Source: Blastomyces gilchristii SLH14081 (lineage: Eukaryota; Ascomycota; Eurotiomycetes; Onygenales; Ajellomycetaceae). Taken from it: 64,000 nucleotides of DNA. The notes under the pieces were generated by a model. The model was not told the origin of the DNA. It saw only the letters and a list, made by a program, of their open reading frames with translations, and searched no databases. Shown piece by piece: positions 36,002 through 46,891 of this stretch. The first letter of the stretch is position 1; every line of letters starts with the position of its first letter. The stretch is from positions 327,113 to 391,112 of the forward strand of contig NW_003101675.1 of assembly GCF_000003855.2 (NCBI RefSeq). The letters are read 5' to 3'. Made by a program: the position numbers and the translations under genes.

Positions 36002-36328
36002 TTAAGTATTTAATAAGATGCCTTGTTCAGATAGCCAGGCAAGTTCTAATATAAGATTATAATCAAGATTATCAACTTCATATGCATAGACATCTTCATA
36101 TTGATATTCTCTCATATCTATGATCAGCTTCATTATGTAACAGGTACAAATGTCTTTTGAATCATTAAATTCTGTGAGAAGTTGAGATTTTGATAAAGAA
36201 ATACACTGAAGGTTATAATATCTTACAACTGAAGATTTTATCATTGTATAGTAACATAGACTGCTGTCTATCATGACTTTCATATTATATATATTATCAA
36301 CCACAGTAGATACAAGAATTGCATTCAT
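36002..36328 (-). pseudogene. Nested chromovirus aspartic protease segment (108 codons still open)
   Basis: Open from MNAILVSTVVDNIYNMKVMI to ILLNT. The active-site triplet appears as Asp-Ser-Ser (family D-[ST]-G), so the Gly is lost. The remaining fold (hydrophobic strands, LDYNLILELAWL near the end) fits retropepsins of Ty3/gypsy. It processes Gag-Pol in live elements. Confidence 0.75.
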
Positions 36329-36349
36329 TGTTATCTTCTCTTCAAATCA

Positions 36350-37320
36350 TTGTTATCTGACCTCTTCAAGCTCCTGTTTGTGAATTTAAACAGAAGCTAA
36401 TCTTTTCCCTGTTTCATCAGAGCATTCTCATAGTTATCTTCTGAATCTTTCTCTAATATAACATGATTGACATGGACAGGTACTGATTCATTCTTTGAAT
36501 GAGAAGGTGCTGATCTTTCTCTCAAGTATGAAGACACATAGATTAATCAGCAGTTGAAAGCAATATGTTCTGATCAGTTACAGTTAATGCACACTTCATA
36601 TTGATATTAATCAGCAACTTCTTCAGAAGTGATCTCAGAGACTCAGAAGCCTGTCTGAATGGCAGAGACTCTTGCTTGTGTGTAGACATTTGAGTCTACT
36701 CAATTCATGATATCTGCATCATTGTTATTCCTCAGTGTGAGTGTATGAGTTGCTGAGATGTAACATCTTCTGTCACTGTTCTATATATTCTTGAGCTTAG
36801 TAAGATGATCATTCATTGTTCAGAGCTGTGTGTAGAAGTCTTCATAAGTCTGATCTTCATCTGCACTTACAAGAGCTTGTAAGAGTTTGAAAGTTAATGT
36901 CTTCTTGAGTATGCTAATCTTTATTCAATTCTCTCAAGATTGATCACCTGCTTCTAGACCCTTGGTGTTGAAGTCAGAAATGAATGTTATAAGAGGAATG
37001 TTTCTCTGTCAGATGCTCTGTAGCCAATCTAATGCTTTCTGTTATATAGCAGTGTCTCAGAACAGAATATTAAGATATTTCATGATATTATCAGGTGTTT
37101 GCAATGCTGGTTCACATGCTTTTATTCATGAATAAAACTTCTGTTTTATGTGATCTTTCAATTGTTCATTGATATATCAATCTTGATTGATTAATGAACT
37201 GATGGCATCTTTATCTACACTCAGTTTCATAAGTATTTTCATTCTTCATGATGAGTAGAGAGTGAGATTAAAAGCATTAAAATATGCAGAAGCATCTAAG
37301 TGTTCTTTCAGTGCTTTTGT
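36350..37320 (-). pseudogene. Nested chromovirus gag, broken
   Basis: Minus-strand equivalent of 30,600-31,530, including the CCHC knuckle region near 36,540-36,590. Several stops. Confidence 0.7.
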
Positions 37321-37808
37321 ATTTAATTCTGTAGGTGTTGAAATCATGTGAGTTAGTTGTTGAATCTCTTTGTATTAGCATTGTTAAGTTGCATGCATAT
37401 CAGCTATTTATTGTTATTGTAGTTTCAACATTGCTTGAAGTCACTGTGACACTGTATCTATGCTCATGTTCAGAGGTTCTCTCATATTATTATTAGACAT
37501 GATTATATCATTTATCAGATGTGTGATATCTGTGGAATTTGAAGAAGTATAATTGTATGAATATCTTATACATCTGAGTGTCAGAACTCTCAGGTCTTTC
37601 ACTGATATTCTCTTTATAGAATCTTATTGCAGAGTCAGAGTGACTGGTAAGCAGCTTCTATCTGAGAACTTGATATCTGCTTAACTGTTTCTCTATTTCT
37701 TACATGTCATTACATGTTTGAATATCTCTTGATGAATAATTGTTCCTGATAAGAAGACAATGTATGAATAATTGTTTTCTAATAAGAAGATGATGAACAT
37801 TTTTATAG

Positions 37809-38117
37809 TGTAAGAGGCCTACACTGAATAGATCAGTATAATATTGATAGATCTTATATAACAAAGATAAAAACATTAGAGAAGGAAAGAAAGAGAAAGT
37901 GCAAGAATCAGTGATTGAGGTGAATATTTATACGCGTATGTGGTGGCGTATGCAGTGGAGCTTCAGGGTGGGAGAATATACGCGCGTTTGTAGCGGCCGA
38001 GGATCGGTGATTGAGAATGGCTGAGAATTGAAGTGTATGTGTTCAAGAATGAAGTGGTTGGAATCTGTGAAGTGTAACAGAATAGTCTATATGATTGATC
38101 GGGCGCAGCCCGCCACA
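37809..38117 (-). repeat. 5' LTR of the nested chromovirus (309 bp)
   Basis: TGTAAGAGGCC...CCCGCCACA. More CpG kept (for example CGCGCGTTTGTAGCGGCCGA) than in the element body. Confidence 0.92.
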
Positions 38118-40810
38118 CAATACTTCTTATCTCTTATCAATGAAACTCTAGCACAGATCAGATGAGCTTAATAATTTATAAAACTAGATGTCATCACTGC
38201 ATTTCATAAGATTTGTATTACTGAAGAAGATGAATAACTTACAGCATTCTGAACATGTTATAACCTCTTTAAATGAATAGTCACACTCTTTGAACTGACT
38301 AATACTCTCAGTACATTTCAGAAGTATATCAACTGAGTACTCTGAGATTTTCTTGATGAGTTTATATCTACTTATCTAGATAACATTCTCATCTTCACTG
38401 ATGAATTCAGAAAAGAATATCAAGAGTATGTATGAAAGATATTACAACAGCTATAAGAAGCAGAACTACTGATAGATATTAATAAGTATGATTTTAAAGT
38501 CAAGAGTATTAAGTATCTGAGTTTTATTATAGAAGCTGATAAGAAGATTTGAATAAATTCTGAGAAAGTCTCTGCTATTCTTGAATGAGAAGCTCTGTGT
38601 ACTGTGAAAGATGTATGAAGCTTTATCAGATTTACTAACTTCTATCAGTGATTTATATAAAACTTCTCAGATATTATAAGATTACTTACAGATCTCACTA
38701 AGAAAGACTCAGTATTTCAATGATCAGTGAATACTGAAGCTGCATTTACACAGATAAAGAAGATATTCATTAATACTTCTTTACTAATAATATTTGATTC
38801 TGATTATAAGACAGTTGTTGAAGCTGATTTCTCTGACTATATAATAGAAGAAGTGATATTGTAATATAATGATAAAGAGATTCTATAATTATGTGTTTTT
38901 ATATCTAAGAAACTGAGTTCTGCTGAATACAATTATGAGATCTATAATAAGAAACTTCTTATAATTATACACTGTTTAGAAGAATAAGACTCTGAACTTC
39001 AAAGTATCTTCAAATTTAAGATAGTCATAGATTATAAGAATCTCAAATACTTTACAACTATCTATAAACTCACTGAATGATAGATATAATAATCTGAGTT
39101 TTTAAGCTGTTTTCATTTTACAATACACTACTGTTCTAGTAGTGAGAACTCAATGATAGATATTCTCTCATGATAAGAGTAAGATATATCATCTGATATA
39201 ACAGATACTTGCTGAATGAACTAAGAGCATCAGCTCTTGAATCTGAAGATACTAGTTAATCAAGATGAAACAGTTCATGACACTATACATACTTCTCTAG
39301 TTAGAACTGCTATTGATATCTTCACTTTCTCTACACTGAATAAACTGTGATATACAGCAGCTCAGATAAATGAACTTCTTCAGACTCTTATCAAAGCAGT
39401 ATATCAAGAAGCACTCTGATTTCCCTCAGAACTATGTATAAGAACTGATATCTCAGAATGTTTAATTGATAATAATAATACTCTATAATTCTGTGAATGA
39501 CACTGAGTTCTTCACTTCAAACTCTTACACACTCAGATAATATAAGAGATGCATGATTTATATATAATCAGTTATTCAGGCTGTGAACAACTGTATAGAA
39601 TAATCTTCTAAGAGTTCTACTGATCTGAGATATTAAACAGTATCAGACACTTTATCTGAAACTGTAATTACTGTTCTTCTATTATCTCATGAAAGAACTG
39701 TAGAAAAGATCTATTGAAATCACTTGATATTTCTGATAGAATCTGATGAGATGTAGCAATTGACTTCACTGTTAATCTATCTAAGAGTAAGAGTTGTAGA
39801 AACATTCTGATCATTGTAAATTAACTGAGTAAAGATATAATATTGAAATCTTGTAATAAGATGAATACTGAACAAGTCACTGAAGCTTTTCTACAGAGCT
39901 TATTCTATTAAATGAATGAATTGTCAAGATCTATAGTATCAGATCAGAGCTGTTAATTCATGAGCACTCTTTAAATAAGAATCTGTCAAGTTCTCAAGAT
40001 TATACACTGTCTATTAACTATCTATCACTCTGAGACTGATGATGTATCAGAATGAACAATTCAGACTGTGAAGAATTATCTCTGAAAGTTCTGTAATCAC
40101 TTATAAGATAATTAGCATGATCTTCTTTTACATACAGAGATTGCTATCAACAGTTGAAATGCTATTTTAATAGATATAAGCCTGTTCTTTCTTATACACA
40201 GATATCATATGAAAGTGTTGATTCTTCTAGAGATTACACAGTTCATACCAGATCTCTGCAGTCTGATTCAGATTATTGATAATATAGTAATGAAACTCTG
40301 AGATATCTGTGATTAAGCAGAGATCTTTATAGCAACTGTGAAACAAGATCAAGAGAATTAAATCAATATTTATCAAGATCTTACTGAACAATATAAGATA
40401 GAAGATCTAATATGATTGAATCTTAAGAATATATGAACTACATGTTCATCTTGTACACTAGATTATCATCATATCAAGTATAAAGTGATAGAAGTTCTAG
40501 ATAGTTATAACTATTATCTTAACACATTATCAGAGATCTATGATGTATTTCACACAAGCTTGCTTCACTATGCTGTCATTAATTCATTTCCTTCTCAACT
40601 GACTTCTGACTGACAGTCACCAGGCATTATAGAAGAAGATAATAAGCTTGAGTGAGAGATTGAAAATATTCTCAATAAGAGACTCTGTGACTGCAGCCAG
40701 CAATATCTTGTGAAATAAGTCAGCTATAATCAATCAATCTAAACTCTGAGTTTCACATTATCTGAAACAGCAGCTCTTGACTGATGAGAACTGCTTCTGA
40801 AAGAGAGGAC
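38118..40810 (+). pseudogene. Outer chromovirus RT (rest), RNase H, integrase and chromodomain, broken
   Basis: Resumes directly after the CAATA duplication. RT active site YLDN at 38,373-38,384 (family YLDD, last Asp lost by G to A). RNase H spans about 38,790-39,090, the integrase core about 39,640-40,330. The C-terminus (40,618-40,805) reads as a chromodomain: WEIENILNKR, QYLVKWVSYNQS and a Trp-Glu-rich end once TGA/TAA at Trp/Gln are passed over. The chromodomain defines chromoviruses and in characterised members binds methylated H3K9. Confidence 0.82.
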
Positions 40811-40813
40811 TAA

Positions 40814-41121
40814 TGTGATGAGCTGTGCCTGATTAATCATATAGACTATTTCATTACACTTCACAGATTTCAATCACTTCATTCTTGAACATATATGCTT
40901 CAATTCTCAGCCATTCTCAATCACTGATTCTCAGCTGCTATGAACGCGCGTATATTCTCCCGCTCTGAAGCTCCACCGCGTATGCCATCACATACACATA
41001 TAAATATTCATCTCAATTGCTGATTCTCGCACTTTCTCTTTCTTTTCTTCTCTAATGTTTTTATCTTTGTTATATAAGACCTATAATATTATACCGATCT
41101 ATTCAGCGTAGGCCTCTTACA
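40814..41121 (+). repeat. 3' LTR of the outer chromovirus (308 bp)
   Basis: TGTGATGAGCTGTGCC...GGCCTCTTACA, followed by the AATTT duplication. Compared with the 5' LTR it differs mainly by C to T and G to A changes at CpG and CpC/GpG sites. Confidence 0.92.
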
Positions 41122-41126
41122 AATTT

Positions 41127-42010
41127 CCTCATATTGATATTATTAAGTTACATGTATATCAGCTATCTGTTACTGTTGTAATTTCAATATTATTCAGAGT
41201 CACTGTGACACTGTATCTATACTCGTGTTTAAGAGTTCTTTTATATTATCAGTAAATATAGCTATATTGTTTGTCAGATATGTGATATCTGCAGAATCAG
41301 GTTCAGAAGAAGTGTAATTATATAAATATCTTATATATCTAAGATATCAGAACTCTCAGATTCTTCACTAATATTCTCTTTATAAGATCTTATTACAGAG
41401 TCAGAGTGACTGATAATCAAGCTTCTAGAGACTCAGTGTTTACTGAACTAATTATTTATAGACTGACTACTGAGACTATAAATTTTATATTTGATTTTAT
41501 TTAACCTGATTTTATACATTTCTTAATGTGAATTCTGCTGAGACTAATCATTAAAAAAACATGCAAAGTAACTATTTATCAGATCTCAAAATGAAATCAT
41601 GACTTAGAAAAAATAAGAAAGTGATCTTATTTGATTTTATTTAGTCTTATTCTTGACATAAAGTTATCATTTGTAAACATTTTAAGGTTTTTTTAGCCTA
41701 TTTTTAATTTTTAAAAAGTAACACTTTTTAATAACACTCAAATAAGATTTAAAGTCATTTAAAGCAATAAAAATAATTTAAATTGAGAAGTGAAAATTAT
41801 AATCTCATTTAAAAAATGTAATAAGAGTAGACAGTAAGTCTTACTGAGATAGTATAAAACTACTATCTAATCTTAAAACTATGTAATGAGATTAATTAAA
41901 TTAATAATAAGATTATCAAATATTCTAATTCTGATCTCAGACACAGTCACACAGTCAGTCTAGTTATTTATTTCTCTATTCTTACAGGTTATTATATGTT
42001 CAGATATCTT
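41127..42010 (-). pseudogene. Chromovirus C, 5' part (start of gag and leader); no 5' LTR
   Basis: Sequence after the AATTT duplication continues element C (it matches 37,360-37,740 of the nested copy). A MITE interrupts it at 41,459-41,962; C resumes at 41,971 and similarity ends near 42,010, before the expected LTR. The 5' LTR is therefore missing, by deletion or rearrangement. Confidence 0.7.
41459..41962. mobile_element. MITE copy 2 (hAT-type, 504 bp)
   Basis: TAGACTGAC...GTCAGTCTA. Flanks ATTATTTA (41,451-41,458) and GTTATTTA (41,963-41,970) are an 8-bp duplication with one G/A difference. Inserted in the leader of chromovirus C. Confidence 0.88.
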
Positions 42011-42452
42011 CTAGTATTTATTACTAACAGTCTTATTTATAAAAAGATTAAAGAAATGATAAAATAAAGCTAGTAGTTCTCAGAGATCTAGAGAGAGTCT
42101 CTATAACTCTATAATATAAGAGAAATCAGCATCAATCAAAACATCTTATTAAAATAATAAATTACGGAACGCAATTCTAGTAGAAATACAACTTATACAG
42201 ACTGAGATAAAACAACTTCAAATTTATTAAAGAACTGAAGATAAGAATCTCTGTTATATTGAATAAGAACTTGAAAAGTATAGTCTCAATATTCTGAAAA
42301 AACTGCTGTAGAAGAAGCAGTAGAGTAAATAAATAAAATTTGAAAAATTACTAAAGATCTTTAATATTTTAAGCTATATAGAAGTATTACAAGCTGAACT
42401 ATCTCTTAAATTAACTACTGTTAAAAATCTCTGAGAAATTAAGATAAATAGT

Positions 42453-42722
42453 TGTAATGAACCTACCCCGAATAGATCGGCATTAAGATATAGGTCTTAT
42501 CTAACAAAAGTGGAAAACGTTAGAGAAGGAAAACAAAAGAGAAAGTGCGAGGATCGGCGATCGGAGCGGATATATATACGCGTATCAGGTGGAGCTTCGG
42601 GGCGGGAGAATAGGAACTCCGTGGGTTCCTCAGCTGAGGATCGGCGACCGAGAATCGGAGCTTTCGGCAGGAATCTATGGAGTGTAATGAAATGATCTAT
42701 CAATCGGGCGTAGCCTGCTACA
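42453..42722 (-). repeat. Solo LTR of the short-LTR chromovirus subfamily (270 bp), GC-preserved
   Basis: TGTAATGAACC...GCCTGCTACA with exact ATAGT duplication (42,448-42,452 and 42,723-42,727). Sequence such as GGATCGGCGACCGAGAATCG keeps CpG, CpC and GpG. The related LTR at 24,848 shows the decayed form of the same segment (GAATTGATGACTGAGAATCA). No element interior is attached, so it arose by LTR-LTR recombination. Confidence 0.9.
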
Positions 42723-43402
42723 ATAGTAAAGGTTTCTTGAATCTATTGCTATAAAGCTCAGCAACTGAGATTCTTGCAAAAGTTAATAAAATTTTTAAGA
42801 AAAAAAGAATGAAATTCATTCTAAAAACATACAGACTGACAGATCAAGAAGTGATATTAATAACTGAGAATATATTTACTAAGATTAAAGCAGAGAAAAA
42901 CACTTTTTAACTTGCAGATATTAATGAAAAAGAAAGTAGAAGATATTTAATACTTTACAGTTTTTATTCATAGTGTTAGATAGAAAGTATTTAACAATAA
43001 AAAAGAAATAAAGATTAAAAAAACTTTGCTCCGTAATAATTAAAATCCGCAGAGCTTTCACATTTATCAGATTTTTAAACATGTAAGTATTTTAAAACAG
43101 AGGAGAAAAAAGTGTAGTTTTATTTTTTTTTTAAAGTTAAAAATCATTAAATAAGCAAATCATCTGATTAAAACAGACTTTATACATGAAAATAAGCTTA
43201 AGAATGTTAAACTTTTTAACTCTAAATGCTTAATATTTAGATGTTTTAAGTATTAAAGTTATAATTATTATATGAAATTCTGTAATAAGTTAGTAAAATG
43301 TGGAAAATATGCAATTAGAGATTATGTAAGAAAACACTGCTTAATTAAAAGAAGTAATAAGTGACTTAAAAATCAGATGTGTTAATTCTGATAAATTCTT
43401 TT

Positions 43403-43779
43403 ACTCTGATAACTGAATAATTAATACAGTCACTCAGTAGTATCTTAATATGAGAAATTAAGACATGTGAGTTTGAAACCTGTAGAGAATACATTAAATT
43501 CAGAACTTAAGTATCTCAGATTTTTAATAAATACAGAGATGTATAAATTACTTTAATAAATTACTCTATATTTCTGAAATGAGAAGTTATTATCACATGT
43601 ATTTAATTATTACTTCTTTGTATTTTTTATATTCTTATTATTTTGATATAATCTTAACATCTGTATTTTCTTCTATATAATTAGTACTTAATCTGTATTT
43701 AACATTATACAAGAACTCATTATAAGCTTTACTTGTATATAAGTGTAATGAAAGAATAATAATAATAATAATAATAATT
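43403..43779 (+). mobile_element. tRNA-derived SINE copy 2 (decayed)
   Basis: Follows copy 1 almost base for base after C to T and G to A changes; the B box reads GTTTGAAACC. It ends in (AAT)n preceded by GTAATGAAAG. The start is approximate because the head is mutated. Confidence 0.75.
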
Positions 43780-44154
43780 ATGACAAATTTAATGAAACTG
43801 AAAGTGAGAAGCTTTAAAAGAATATTGAAGAAAGAAAATAAATTGAAGAGATTAAAACTATCAGAGAAAAATACTACTTTGTATTTAAAAAATAAAAAAG
43901 TTTATTACTTCTTTCAAAAGCTATAATATTATCTACAGTTTCTCATAGTAATATAAGTAAGAAAACATATTTTTCATAATCAGTTTTCATAGCAGTACTG
44001 GTAGAATTATCTCAGTCTACAGCAGATAAAAAATGCAATTATTTAACTCTTATTAAATAAGTTAGAAGATTAACTGATAGTATTAAATTATTTTTAAACT
44101 CAGTTTTAATCAGATTACTTTTTAACAATATTAATAATTCTCAGAAAACTGTTA

Positions 44155-44795
44155 TTATTACTATTATTATACTTTTATTACACTTATATACAAGCAGAGC
44201 TTATAATGAGTTCTTGTATAATGTTAAATATAAGTCAAGTGTTGATTATACAGAAGGAAATACAGGTGTTGAAATTATGTCAAAATAACAAGAATATGAA
44301 AAATACAAAGAAGTGATAATTAAATACATATAATAATAACTTCTCTTTTCTGTAAGAATAAGTGCTCGCAGGCGATTATTCGGGTGTTTGTAGCTTGGCA
44401 TGATATGTACTGTTAACTACTAGAAGTATTCACAGTAGAAAGATAAAATATAGAGGTCAAATATATAAATAATAGTATTCAAGCTGAGTTATGAATAGTA
44501 CTCATGAACTTCAGTCTATATAGTTGTGTGTAGCCAAGGGCCGCTAACTCTATTAGTTACGCGAGAGATAGAAATAGAGGTAAAGAATCCGCGAGGAGCG
44601 GGATTTCTTACAATTTCAGAAATATAGAGTAATTTATACAGAGATTTATACATCTATGTATTTATTAAAACCCTAAGATGCTTAGATTCTGAATTCAATA
44701 TATTCTCTGCTGGTTTCAAACTCACATGCTTTGATTTCTCATGTTAAGATACTACTGAGTAGTCATATTAATCATTCAGCTACTGAGACTAGATT
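44155..44795 (-). mobile_element. tRNA-derived SINE copy 3, minus strand, split by a solo LTR
   Basis: The tail comes first (TTATTACTATTATTATAC), the tRNA-like head last (near 44,700-44,790). The 13-bp duplication CAGAAAACTGTTA lies at 44,142-44,154 and 44,796-44,808, typical of target-primed reverse transcription. Positions 44,351-44,617 are a later LTR insertion with its duplicated target. Confidence 0.8.
44351..44612. repeat. Solo LTR of a second, unrelated retrotransposon family (262 bp)
   Basis: Begins TGTAAGAA and ends TTCTTACA (8-bp inverted ends). Flanked by TTTTC (44,346-44,350) and ATTTC (44,613-44,617), a 5-bp duplication with one change; comparison with SINE copy 2 shows ATTTC is the original target. 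It keeps CpG-rich pieces (CTCGCAGGCG, CCGCGAGGAGCGGG). No internal copy of this family is in the window; Ty1/copia is possible. Confidence 0.82.
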
Positions 44796-44808
44796 CAGAA
44801 AACTGTTA

Positions 44809-46377
44809 ACTCTGAAAATACTGAGTTAGAAACTAATGTAACGGATTCCGAATAGTAATATACTTTTATAAAAGAATCTTTTATATGTTAGAGATTTTTC
44901 AATATAATATAAGAAAAGAATACTCTGTTATAAATACTTTCATAGCTAATCTCAGTACAAGATCAGTTCATATAATTATAATTCAGAAATTATGATCAAG
45001 ACTTATATAAAAACATGACTATTACTTAGTCTTTAACTTTCTTTTTATAATTATATCTGTTAATAATATATACTCAAGCTCACTTTCTTTTTAATACAAA
45101 TATATACCAGTCAGAACAATAGACTGTAAACTTTGTATAAACAGATATTATTATTTTAAGTTGAAATACTATAATAGAAATTATTTATATTATCAATATA
45201 TACTATGTTCAAAATTTTCAAACTATGAGAATTTGAATACAGCTGTATACAATCTACTGAAACTACTTGCTATATATCAAAGATATCAGATTGTTTTTAT
45301 CAATAATTTCAATATTTATTATTCTTCTTGAAATTCAGTGCATGTTTCTGATATGTATTACATAGTATTAGAGCTTTTCAAAATTACTTAGACTCTGAGA
45401 CTGCATTTGATCACTCTGTAAGAACTTAAAGCTTGAAAATATGAGAAATTCTGAATAAGTATAAATCTTACTTTCACTTCAAATGCCATAGAAAACTGTC
45501 TGATTTCATACTCTTCTTCTACTTATTTCAATAATGAATCTGATAACTTCTTAATTCTTGTATTATTCAACTCCTGTGCACAATCTACTAATTTAAAAAG
45601 AGAATATAAATAAAGGTAAATGAATTATATAGCTGTTTAAGTAGAAGCTTATCTACTGACTTGTTTCTCAGAATTCACTTCAATCAATGAAATTAATCAA
45701 TATATCAATTATCTTCTCAATCACATTTTTGAAATTGCTACTGAAACAGTTTTAAAAATCACTGAAAAAAGATATACAAGATTATACTCTTAATAAATCT
45801 CTGAAATAATCAATCTGACTAAAAGAGATTAGCAATTATAAAGAAATGAAATAGAGTTTAAGATTATTAAAATAACATGAAAAGAAAAGAAATTAATTAT
45901 AAATAGTAAACACTGTAAATAATATTAATAATGAATTTATAAATACAGAGATAACTTTAAAGCTCTATAATGAAAAATTAAATGAGAGAAATATTGAAGT
46001 CATTTACTTTTTAAATTATCTCTGATTTCAACTCTATAAAACTCAGAAGATACTGCTGTTATTACTCACTTTGAGAAAACAGAGATTTGTATTAAACACT
46101 TCTTCTTTCAAGTCTCTGAAGCAAATTTTAGTGATATATTAAAAAGTTTATTACTTATATCAGTATACACACTCTTATCTGTAATATTATAAGAAGTTAT
46201 AAATATACTTACTTCTATAATATTCTGAAAAGTATCAGACTCTGATTAAATTTCTAATATTTTTTTAAAAGCTATAAGTGAATCACTGATATTAACACTA
46301 TATAATCTCACACAAAGCTGCTGAAATTGATATCAATACTTTTAAGCTTTTAAAGATGTAAAAATAGTAGTTCTATG
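44809..46377 (+). pseudogene. Older LINE family: endonuclease region, broken
   Basis: + strand reading shows APE-type endonuclease landmarks: VFINNFNIYYSSWN near 45,290-45,330 (family D-F-N-x-H-H-x-x-W) and NESDNFLILVLFN near 45,530-45,570 (family S-D-H-x-P-I), then the helical linker to RT (INQYINYLLNHIFEIATETV). Many stops; CpA is also depleted, so this is older than LINE B. A MITE follows at 46,378. Confidence 0.7.
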
Positions 46378-46883
46378 TAGACTGACTGCCGGAATTATGA
46401 ATTTCACATTTGATCTCATTTAATCTGATCTCATACATTTCTTGGTGTGAATCCCGCTGAGACTAGTCATTAAACAAACATGTAAAGTGACTATTTATCA
46501 GATCTTAAAAAGAAATCATGACTTAGAAAAAATAAGAAAGTGATCTTATTTAATCTCATTTAGTCTCATTCTTGACATAAAGTTATTATTTTTAAAAATT
46601 TTAAGGTTTTTGTTAGACTATTTTTAATTTTTTAAAAAGTAACACTTTTTGATAATGCTCAAATGAGATTTAAAGTTATTTAAAGCAATAAAAAGAATTT
46701 AAATTAAGAAGTGAAAATAATAATCTCATTTGAAAAATGTGATAAGAGTAGACAGTAATTCTCCCTGAAATAGTATGAAACTACTATCTAATCTTAAAAC
46801 TGTGTAATAAGATCAGTTAAGTTAATAATAAAATCATTAAATATTCTGATTCTGGTCTCAGACACGGTCACACTGTCAGTCTA
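46378..46883. mobile_element. MITE copy 3 (hAT-type, 506 bp)
   Basis: TAGACTGACTG...GTCAGTCTA. Flanks GTTCTATG (46,370-46,377) and GTTCTACG (46,884-46,891) form an 8-bp duplication with one C/T difference. Splits the older LINE between endonuclease and RT. Confidence 0.9.
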
Positions 46884-46891
46884 GTTCTACG

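Larger units (their letters stand above)
32438..38117 (-). mobile_element. Ty3/gypsy chromovirus, minus strand, complete, nested in the RT gene of the outer copy
   Basis: 5680 bp from TGTAAGAGG to CCGCCACA with LTRs of 310 bp (32,438-32,747) and 309 bp (37,809-38,117) and an exact CAATA duplication (32,433-32,437 and 38,118-38,122). It belongs to the same long-LTR subfamily as its host. All enzymatic domains are recognisable on the minus strand, but every gene has stops. It is the youngest layer of this nest by position and is visibly less decayed than element C. Confidence 0.93.
29786..41121 (+). mobile_element. Ty3/gypsy chromovirus, + strand, complete ends, carrying a nested copy
   Basis: Both LTRs (29,786-30,093 and 40,814-41,121, 308 bp each) run TGTG...TTACA, and the target duplication AATTT (29,781-29,785 and 41,122-41,126) is exact. 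Without the nested element it would be about 5.65 kb. Order gag, protease, RT, RNase H, integrase, chromodomain is the Ty3/gypsy order. A purine-rich tract (GAAAGAGAGGAC) precedes the 3' LTR. No tRNA-type (TGG) primer-binding site is obvious after the 5' LTR. It inserted into chromovirus C. Confidence 0.92.
42011..44141 (+). other. Very AT-rich remnant, possibly ORF1 of an old LINE, with inserts
   Basis: + strand reading between the inserts is Lys/Glu/Leu-rich and coiled-coil-like (for example near 42,360-42,447 and 42,723-42,900), continuing across the solo LTR at 42,453. That fits the ORF1 of the older LINE whose endonuclease and RT follow at 44,809. No motif fixes it, so the assignment is weak. 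Confidence 0.35.

Noticed and set aside
44351..44612. MITE with 8-bp inverted ends
   Set aside because: TG...CA ends with a 5-bp duplication fit a solo LTR better; no TA or 8-bp duplication is present.
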